DNA from: a virus | Direction: 5' to 3' (one strand) | Virus record (IMG/VR): IMGVR_UViG_3300048592_000312 | Location: 1-21,970 of that record | DNA length: 21,970 nucleotides | Part shown: in pieces, positions 7,833 through 13,822 of the stretch | Numbering within the stretch: the first letter of the stretch is position 1 | Layout of the letters: the number at the start of each line of letters is the position of its first letter | Notes under the pieces: generated by a model | The model's input: only the letters and a program-made list of their open reading frames with translations | Database searches by the model: none | Told to the model about the DNA's origin: nothing | Translations under genes and position numbers: made by a program

Positions 7833-7865
7833 CCGCGGTCCGGGCGGACTCCGCCCGGGCCGCGG
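7833..7865 (+). terminator. Strong 15-bp hairpin with 3-nt loop; attenuator or RNA-processing site candidate
   Basis: Bases 7833-7847 pair with 7851-7865 along the full 15 bp around the loop ACT, with one G-U wobble and otherwise only Watson-Crick pairs, mostly G-C. No U-run follows on the + strand, so it is not a textbook intrinsic terminator. It sits in the only sizeable gap (60 bases) between structural genes after the capsid region and ends eight bases before the next gene's GGAGG. It could cap and stabilise the capsid mRNA, be a processing site, or partly terminate transcription to keep capsid output high. Confidence 0.6.
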
Positions 7866-7883
7866 CGGGCTCGGGAGGTGCGC

Positions 7884-8141
7884 ATGAATGACAGCGAGAA
7901 AGTGGGCCTCTACACCATGGAGCGCGAGGAGTCTCTTCGCGCCCTGTCCTTTGGTGCTTCGCGCGGTGAGATGCCCGGCAGCCCGGAGAGCGGGCTCGCG
8001 TTTTCAGAGCGGATGGACACGCAGCGCGGCTGCGGGGACCGAACTCCGGCGGTGCGGATCTACGGCGAGAAGGGCCGGGATGCCGTAGGATTCGGACTGG
8101 AAACACCGGACGAATCCGGTCCGTCGACTGTCTTTTACTGA
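7884..8141 (+). CDS. Small hypothetical protein (85 residues)
   Basis: An 85-residue protein that I do not recognise, beginning MNDSEKVGLYTMERE. It is charged and probably partly disordered; residues 10-20 may form a helix, and the middle and C-terminus are rich in Gly, Arg and Asp. The ATG at 7884 is chosen because GGAGG (7874-7878) lies five bases upstream. The frame is open further upstream, but only through the hairpin. It is one of a cluster of small genes between capsid and adaptor, so a minor head or head-completion role is possible but unproven. Confidence 0.68.
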   Translation: MNDSEKVGLYTMEREESLRALSFGASRGEMPGSPESGLAFSERMDTQRGCGDRTPAVRIYGEKGRDAVGFGLETPDESGPSTVFY

Positions 8142-8151
8142 GGAGGACACC

Positions 8152-8580
8152 ATGGCCAAGAAGATGGCCCCGTTGGGCGGCCGCCGGCCGAGCCCGGACA
8201 CCCTGAATCTGAAGGCCCCCCACATCAAGTTGGAGGGGGGCGGGTACATCCAGAACCGGCTTGGTTTTACCGCGTCGGGCGCGCCGGTGGGCGGGCTGGC
8301 GCAGTGCATCGGCCGGAAGGACTCCGTGCGGTGGATCTTGGACGGGCGGGCCTACGACGGCAGCGGCACGCTGCTCGGGGTCGTGGACGAGCGAGGACTG
8401 GTTCGGGCGGCTGCCAAATCCGATCCGCTGGTTTCCCGGAAGCCCCGTAGGGGTCGTCCGGTTGGCCCGGCGAAGCCGGATCCCCTGCCCGAAGGCGAAG
8501 GCGAAGGCGAAGGCGAAGGCGAGACGGACTTCGCCGCCGATTCTGCCCGGGGCTTCGCCGGCGACCCTGTTCTGGAGTGA
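8152..8580 (+). CDS. Hypothetical protein with an AT-hook-like motif and acidic Gly-Glu tail
   Basis: A 142-residue protein with a basic N-terminus (MAKKMAPLGGRRP) and a central segment rich in Gly and beta-prone residues (IQNRLGFTASGAPVGG, then SVRWILDGRAYDGSG). It then has PRRGRP at residues 98-103, which matches the RGRP core of an AT-hook, a minor-groove DNA-binding element. Next come Pro-rich residues and a repeated EGEGEGEGEGE tail from a GAAGGC hexamer repeat. The ATG at 8152 has AGGAGG (8141-8146) five bases upstream. The family is unknown to me. The mix of basic hook and acidic tail could suggest DNA contact in the head, but one short motif can occur by chance in a GC-rich genome. 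Confidence 0.75.
   Translation: MAKKMAPLGGRRPSPDTLNLKAPHIKLEGGGYIQNRLGFTASGAPVGGLAQCIGRKDSVRWILDGRAYDGSGTLLGVVDERGLVRAAAKSDPLVSRKPRRGRPVGPAKPDPLPEGEGEGEGEGETDFAADSARGFAGDPVLE
8491..8523 (+). repeat. GAAGGC hexamer tandem repeat (about 5.5 copies)
   Basis: Five exact GAAGGC units plus a GAG remnant, in frame, encode alternating Glu and Gly near the end of the 142-residue protein. Exact short-unit repeats like this arise and vary by replication slippage, so copy number may differ between isolates. Confidence 0.9.
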
Positions 8581-8583
8581 ACA

Positions 8584-9249
8584 GTGACCTTTCTGGAGCT
8601 GGTGCAAAGTCTCCAGTCTGAGTCCGGAGCCGGTAGCGCTTCGATTGCTACCGTGGTGGGTGCGACGAAAGAAGCGCTCCGGCTCCGGAATTGGGTGCGA
8701 CGGGCGGATCTCTGGATCCAGTCGCGGTACGCCGACTGGAAGTTCCTCTGGGTAGAGGACTACGAGTTCACGACTGGTTCAGGGACCCGGGACTATGCCG
8801 GACCTGAAAACCTGAACGTGTGGGATCCGAAGAGCTTCCGGCTCGCGGGGGAGCGTCTCCCCGCCCTGCGGGATTACGATGCCGCGACGCATCCCGCCGA
8901 AGCCTCTGGGACGCCTCAGTTTCTGTACCTGCTTCCGAGCAATCGCCTTCGGCTGGTCCCTACGCCGAACGCGGCGTTCATTGTCACGGGGGACTACTGG
9001 CGCCGCCCTGTGGAGTTGGATGTCGAAAACGACACGAGCGAGTCGGTCATCCCGGAACAGTTCCATCCGTTGATCGTCTACGTCGCGCTCGGGTATTACG
9101 CCAACTTCGAAGGCGCCGGTGAGATCAAGAAGCAGGCGGAAGAAGGCGTGTCCTATTGGCTTCCTGCTTTGGAAGCGCACCAGTTGGTGGGGCACCAGCG
9201 GGGGTCACTCTCGACGGACCCAGAAGGACTTCAGGTGCTTGCTGAATGA
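8584..9249 (+). CDS. Head-tail adaptor protein (podovirus type)
   Basis: A 221-residue protein beginning MTFLELVQSLQSESG. The opening helix with a Gly/Ser-rich loop, followed by LRNWVRRADLWIQSRYADWKFLW, is a familiar pattern in phage structural proteins encoded just before the nozzle gene. Such proteins are compared with the adaptor (T7 gp11 / P22 gp4 class) that sits beneath the portal. Beta-rich segments (TTGSGTRDYAGP, FIVTGDYWRRPVEL) and a C-terminal helix with YVALGYYANFEGAGEIKKQA follow. The start is GTG 8584, with GGAG six bases upstream. The stop overlaps the next ATG (ATGA), so adaptor and nozzle should be made together. The family-level assignment is from memory of similar sequences. 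Confidence 0.82.
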   Translation: MTFLELVQSLQSESGAGSASIATVVGATKEALRLRNWVRRADLWIQSRYADWKFLWVEDYEFTTGSGTRDYAGPENLNVWDPKSFRLAGERLPALRDYDAATHPAEASGTPQFLYLLPSNRLRLVPTPNAAFIVTGDYWRRPVELDVENDTSESVIPEQFHPLIVYVALGYYANFEGAGEIKKQAEEGVSYWLPALEAHQLVGHQRGSLSTDPEGLQVLAE

Positions 9250-11303
9250 ATGCGGTTCTCGGCCCTCAGACGGACACGTTCATGCTGGGCGGAGGACTCG
9301 ATCTCGTTTCGCCGTACCTGACGATTCCGCCCGGACGCTGCCGAGCCGTGAACAATTTCGTCCCGGGGCTCAACAATGGGTACACCCGGATTGCTGGCTT
9401 CGAGCGCTTCGATGGTCAGCCGAGGCCCAGCCAGCAGTCGTACTTTGTCCTTCAGCTAGACGACGTGTCCGGGATTTCGGTGACCGACGTTCTGGAGGGC
9501 GCTACGTCAGGGGCCACCGGTACGGTGGTCGCCATCGACGAGGACAGCCTCACCGTAGGGCTGATCGAGATCACCGGCACGTTCGAGATGGAGACGCTGG
9601 TCAGTGGGGAGGACGTCACTCTCGTCCTCGGCACGAACGCCGCGGAGGGGGGCCTTCACTATGATTGGCTCCTGGCCGCGCAGGACGAGTACCGTAGCGC
9701 CATCACGGAGGTGCCGGGGGAGGGAAAGGTCCTAGGGGTCTGGATGCTTGGGGACACGGTCTACGCTTTCCGGTCGCAGGGGGCGGAGGCGGGGCTTTTT
9801 CGTTCCACCGCGTCTGGATGGGAACAGATCGACATGCCGGACATCCTGTTCTTCGACGCCGGGACGGGGGCGGAAATCGTCGCGGGGGACACGGTGATCG
9901 GGGCGTCCAGCTCGGCCTCGGCCGAGGTTCTGGCGGCGGTAACGTACCTTGGGGCGTGGGGGGTCGATGCCGCCGGCTATCTCGTGCTTGGGGCCGTGAC
10001 CGGGGGGCCGTTTACCAACAACGAAGCGCTGCAGGTTTCCGCCGTTTCTGTGGCGTTGGCCAATGGCGTCAACGTTACGCACGTGCTGGCGGTGACGGAA
10101 GGGCGCTACGAGTTCGTTACCCACAACTTCTACGCGCAGGATGACACCACGGCCATCTACGGGTGCGACGGTGAGAACCCGGCCTTCCAGTTCGATGGCA
10201 CGACGTTTGTCCCCATTTTCCTTCCGAGCTTGGATGGGGCGCCCTCGAGCAACGCCCCGCATTTGATCTCTGCGCACAAGGGGTACCTGTTTCTGGCATT
10301 CCCCAACGGTATCTTTCAGCACTCGGTCTTGGGCTCTCCGCTGGTGTTCGACGGCTTCTTGGACGCGGCCGAGTTCGGTCTCGGGGCTACGATCACCGCG
10401 ATGATGTCCGAAAGCGGCGAGCTGCTCATCTTGAAGACGCCGCGCCAGACCTTCGGGCTGTACGGGAGTGACGTGGACACTTGGCAGCTCTCGTTGGTGT
10501 CGTTGGACACGGGGGCGGTGTTGTTCTCTTCGCAGCGGCTTGGCTCGATCCTGAGCCTCGATGACCGCGGCCTAGCGCACCTTCCGCGTTCTTCTGCTTA
10601 CGGCAACTTCGAGGCAGGGACGGTATCTCGTTTGGTGCAGTCGCGACTCACGCAGAAGAGGTCTCTGTTCCTTGCCTCGGTGGTCGTGAGGGCGACGAAT
10701 CAATACCGCATGTTTTTCTCCGATGGGACGTTCTTGGTGTGCTACGCCCGAGAGGACGGGGCCTTCGAGTTCACCGAGGGCAGCTACCAGACGGACAACA
10801 ACGCATGGTCGGTCTCTTGCGCCGCCAATTGCGAAGACGCGGATAGCGTCGAGCGGGTGTTCGTTGGCGGGAGCAGCGGCATGGTATATGAGTGCGAGGT
10901 AGGCAACAGTTTCGACGGGGACGCGATCCCCGCGTGGGTACTGCTGCCGTTCCGGCACGCGGACACCCCGCGACATCGCAAGCGGTATCGCCGCGCGTTT
11001 GTGGACCTCGCCGCAATTCGAGACTTGACCCTTCAGGTGTCCGCAACTTTGCACACCGGGGAGTCCGGCGCGCTGTTCCCGGAGGCGGACTCCGGGGTGG
11101 TGTTCGGCGGCTCGGGCGGGTACTACGACGCGTCGGAGTGGGGTGATGTCTACTATGACGCGGAAGAGGTTTCGAACGTCCGCATTGAGTTGACGGGAGT
11201 TGGCACGGGGCTAAGCCTCGCGATCTACAACGCGAGTGTGACTGAGCCGTTCACGCTGCATTCCATCCGGCTGGACTACGACGTCCGCAGGCTGGATCGG
11301 TGA
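9246..11303 (+). CDS. Tail nozzle / tubular-B-like structural protein
   Basis: A 685-residue, almost all-beta protein directly after the adaptor. This is the place and size of the nozzle in short-tailed phages (T7 gp12 / P22 gp10 class), the tube through which DNA leaves. Segments such as HKGYLFLAFPNGIFQHS with LGSPLVFDGFLDAAEFGLG (about 344-380) and ELLILKTPRQTFGLYGSD are typical of the beta-propeller-like core of these proteins. Two similar small beta modules are inserted at about residues 77-135 and 203-275, each with a 'G.TSGATGTV' or 'GASSSASAEV' style turn. The ATG at 9246 overlaps the previous stop, and the gene ends in a GTGA overlap with the first fibre gene. No enzymatic motif is seen. 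Confidence 0.82.
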   Translation: MNAVLGPQTDTFMLGGGLDLVSPYLTIPPGRCRAVNNFVPGLNNGYTRIAGFERFDGQPRPSQQSYFVLQLDDVSGISVTDVLEGATSGATGTVVAIDEDSLTVGLIEITGTFEMETLVSGEDVTLVLGTNAAEGGLHYDWLLAAQDEYRSAITEVPGEGKVLGVWMLGDTVYAFRSQGAEAGLFRSTASGWEQIDMPDILFFDAGTGAEIVAGDTVIGASSSASAEVLAAVTYLGAWGVDAAGYLVLGAVTGGPFTNNEALQVSAVSVALANGVNVTHVLAVTEGRYEFVTHNFYAQDDTTAIYGCDGENPAFQFDGTTFVPIFLPSLDGAPSSNAPHLISAHKGYLFLAFPNGIFQHSVLGSPLVFDGFLDAAEFGLGATITAMMSESGELLILKTPRQTFGLYGSDVDTWQLSLVSLDTGAVLFSSQRLGSILSLDDRGLAHLPRSSAYGNFEAGTVSRLVQSRLTQKRSLFLASVVVRATNQYRMFFSDGTFLVCYAREDGAFEFTEGSYQTDNNAWSVSCAANCEDADSVERVFVGGSSGMVYECEVGNSFDGDAIPAWVLLPFRHADTPRHRKRYRRAFVDLAAIRDLTLQVSATLHTGESGALFPEADSGVVFGGSGGYYDASEWGDVYYDAEEVSNVRIELTGVGTGLSLAIYNASVTEPFTLHSIRLDYDVRRLDR

Positions 11304-12421
11304 CCAATCCGTACTACACGCCCGTAACCGTCGGCCGGAGCGTGGTGATCCCGGCGCGCTACGACACGCTCTCGGGGGCCGTCGAAGCCGCCTTTGACCT
11401 TCTTCCCGCGTCATCTGCGGATTTCTTCCGTGGGCTGATGAACTGGACGGCCACCGACAGCGGGGCGGCGAATGCCTACGCCGTGTCGTTGGCTAACGTC
11501 ACCGCGTACAGCGCGGGGCTCCGGCTGGGGTTCATCGCCGCCAACACGAACACCGGAGCTTCGACGCTGAACGTCTCGTCGCTTGGCGCGATCGCGGTGA
11601 CGGATATGCTGGGGACGGCGCTTCAGGGGTGGGAGATTGTCGCCGGGGACCCCGTGATCGTGATCCACGATGGAGCGGCGTTTCGGATGCTGTCTCGGCC
11701 CTGGCGTTCTCGGTCTAACCGTGCGGTGGCCACCGAAGCAGCGGCGCTCGCCGGCAGCGACAACACGACGGTGGTCACACCGCTTCGGCTGTTGGACGCA
11801 GTGGATGGGTTCTTCGCGGCCGAGGCCCGTTCACTCGGCGGGGACATGGAGTTGAATAGCGGCGGCGGGCTCTCTTCTACTTTCGAAGCTGCGCTTTTCG
11901 CTGCGAGCGTGGACGTACTGGAGCTGGATGCTTACCTAGACGTCACGCTAACCGCCGATGTTGTGCTTTCGGGGCGGGACTCTGGGGATTCCACGGATCT
12001 GGATCTCCTCCGCAGCATGTCTCACGCGTCTCCGAGCATACGAGCGCGCCCTGCATTCGGTGATGCGACTGTCCCCGCGACGCTGTTCGGAGACGTGGTT
12101 TCGGTTTCTGTGTCCGATCCGCTGATTTCGCTGTATATCGCTCTTTCCGGGGAAACCGCCGGAATAGACAACAGCTTGACGGCGCAGGAGACCGGTTTCG
12201 AGACTGACGTGGTGGCCCGACGCCCCGTGGTGATTTCCGACTACACGATGGCGACGCTTCCTTCTTACGGTCTCGCGACCAAGTCGATCGTTTTTGTCAG
12301 CGATGGGGACAATGGGAACCCTTGTCTCGCGGTCGGCACGGGGTCTTTCTCTTCGTGGACTCGCTGGCCGGTAGTGAACGGGCGGCACGATAAGCTGGGT
12401 TTGGATCTGGGGATGTTCTGA
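11300..12421 (+). CDS. Tail fibre-like protein 1 (paralogue of the next gene)
   Basis: A 373-residue protein starting MTNPYYTPVTV. Its first 130 residues closely resemble those of the next gene: both share MTNPYY, a GL.NW.ATD.G.A.AYAV stretch, GF..ANTNTGAST and an end such as DGA.F. That conserved part probably docks on the virion. The middle diverges. The C-terminus has FVSDGDNGNPCLAVGTGS, a pattern often seen near the ends of phage fibre and spike proteins. The start is GTG 11300 with only a weak upstream purine run, so it is probably translated by coupling from the nozzle gene (GTGA overlap). Host-binding is inferred from position, paralogy and C-terminal motif. A virion-surface protein of another kind is possible. 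Confidence 0.68.
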   Translation: MTNPYYTPVTVGRSVVIPARYDTLSGAVEAAFDLLPASSADFFRGLMNWTATDSGAANAYAVSLANVTAYSAGLRLGFIAANTNTGASTLNVSSLGAIAVTDMLGTALQGWEIVAGDPVIVIHDGAAFRMLSRPWRSRSNRAVATEAAALAGSDNTTVVTPLRLLDAVDGFFAAEARSLGGDMELNSGGGLSSTFEAALFAASVDVLELDAYLDVTLTADVVLSGRDSGDSTDLDLLRSMSHASPSIRARPAFGDATVPATLFGDVVSVSVSDPLISLYIALSGETAGIDNSLTAQETGFETDVVARRPVVISDYTMATLPSYGLATKSIVFVSDGDNGNPCLAVGTGSFSSWTRWPVVNGRHDKLGLDLGMF

Positions 12422-13473
12422 TGACCAATCCGTACTATGAGCATGTTCCGATCAGTCCGGTGGGCTGGATCCGGTCCCCGGACCTTTCGTCTTTGTCGGC
12501 GAGGATTGCGGCGGGATTCGACTTGATTCCGACTCCGACGGAGCTTCGTCGAGGGCTCATCAACTGGCAAGCGACAGATACCGGAGTGGCCGACGCCTAC
12601 GCGGTGGCGCTGACGCATGTCGCCGCTTATGCGTCGGGACTGACCTTCGGCTTCATCCCGGCGAACACCAACACGGGAGCCAGCACGGTCAATATCAACG
12701 CGCTGGGGGCCAAGAGCGTCTCGCGACTTGGGGGCGGCGCGTTGGTTGCCGGGGACCTTCCGGCGGGCGTGATTGCCATCCTGACCTACGATGGTGCGAA
12801 GTTTCAGATCACTGGAGGCGGCGGCCCGGACGCGGCCATGATGTCCGTGGCGAGCGTCATGGAGGCCGAAGCGGGGGAGGCCAACAACGTCGTTATCACT
12901 CCGTCACGGGCGTTCGCCGCGATCCAGGCGTTCTTCGACGAAAACCGGATCCAGTACGGAGACCTCACCTTCGAGGGGACTGTCCAGTTCGATGGCGCGG
13001 CGGTCTTTCAAGGCGCGGTGACCGCGGAGGCGGGGGTAGCGGTGACCGCCGGCGCGTTCACGCTGGCGAACGATCAATCGCTATTCGGGCTCAACGGGGT
13101 GTCTGCCGCAGTCAACTTGGCCAAGGTAAACGGGTCCGACGAAATCGAGTTCGGAGAATCTGGGGTGAACGCTGTCCTGTATGGTTCTGCGGTAACGGTG
13201 TACGCGGGCACGAGTTTCTCCGTGGCGGTTGGCGGAGACACGGCAATGGAGATCGACGCGGACGAGGTCGCGTTGTTCTTGCCTTTGGTGCTCGCAACAC
13301 ACACAGTGGCCAACGCCCCGGCGGCGTCCGATTCTCCGTCTGGGCTTATTTATGTCAGCAACGGTGACGCCGGGTATCCTTGTCTCGGGTTCGCGTCGGG
13401 AGGGAGCTGGCTGCGGATCCCCCTGACTGCGACCCGGTATGCCAATCTCGGTTTGGCTATCAGCGCCTCTTGA
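12421..13473 (+). CDS. Tail fibre-like protein 2 (paralogue of the preceding gene)
   Basis: A 350-residue protein starting MTNPYYEHVPI, sharing the N-terminal half and C-terminal motif (LIYVSNGDAGYPCLGFASGG) of the gene before it, with a different middle. The central part (GDLTFEGTVQFDGAAVFQGA, then further short beta repeats) looks like the stacked beta strands of a trimeric fibre shaft. The ATG overlaps the previous stop (TGATG) and follows GGGGAT. Two adjacent fibre-like genes may make alternative host-binding proteins, a hetero-oligomer, or a branched tail appendage. The gene is followed by 43 bases with only a ribosome binding site for the next gene. Confidence 0.7.
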   Translation: MTNPYYEHVPISPVGWIRSPDLSSLSARIAAGFDLIPTPTELRRGLINWQATDTGVADAYAVALTHVAAYASGLTFGFIPANTNTGASTVNINALGAKSVSRLGGGALVAGDLPAGVIAILTYDGAKFQITGGGGPDAAMMSVASVMEAEAGEANNVVITPSRAFAAIQAFFDENRIQYGDLTFEGTVQFDGAAVFQGAVTAEAGVAVTAGAFTLANDQSLFGLNGVSAAVNLAKVNGSDEIEFGESGVNAVLYGSAVTVYAGTSFSVAVGGDTAMEIDADEVALFLPLVLATHTVANAPAASDSPSGLIYVSNGDAGYPCLGFASGGSWLRIPLTATRYANLGLAISAS

Positions 13474-13516
13474 GAGGAGCGTCGGTTGGGGGTATTCTGT
13501 TTCTGGAGGGTAAGCC

Positions 13517-13822
13517 ATGGATCTATTGACCAATTCTGCCGCGAACGAAGCGGGGACCGCCGAGCGGGGGGAGAACGCATGGTACCGCGTCTACGCCTGG
13601 GGGGACTTCGATGGGGCCACTGCGCAGGTGCAGTTGTCCCCGGATGGGGTGGAGTACGATGCCTTCGACACGGCATCGCTGGCTTTCACGACGGGGTCGA
13701 CGGAGCCGCAGGAGGTCTACATCTCTCGCGATGAGTGGGTTCGCGCCGCGACGACCGGCGGCGCGGAGACCACGCAGGACGTCACGGTCCGACTTGTTCG
13801 GCTGTACCGGGAGCGGGTCTGA
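13517..13822 (+). CDS. Small beta-sandwich-like virion protein
   Basis: A 101-residue protein with WYRVYAWGDFDGATAQVQLSPDGVEY (two segments of alternating beta residues), Ser/Thr-rich turns and a C-terminal strand (VTVRLVRLYRERV). The 'dG.t..vq.SpDG..y' pattern is common in small beta-sandwich proteins of phage tails and heads. The ATG at 13517 has GGAGGG (13505-13510) six bases upstream. The TGATG junction with the next gene suggests coupling. Its place between fibres and internal proteins suggests a small virion component. It might bind the fibres or the nozzle, but this is not shown by the sequence. Confidence 0.75.
   Translation: MDLLTNSAANEAGTAERGENAWYRVYAWGDFDGATAQVQLSPDGVEYDAFDTASLAFTTGSTEPQEVYISRDEWVRAATTGGAETTQDVTVRLVRLYRERV

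Noticed and set aside
7833-7865. Textbook Rho-independent terminator
   Set aside because: The stem is strong, but no U-run follows on either strand, so I kept it as an attenuator or processing candidate with lower confidence.
11300-13473. Diversity-generating retroelement acting on the fibre-like genes
   Set aside because: No reverse transcriptase or template repeat is seen in the window, and the two C-termini differ too broadly, not only at adenines.
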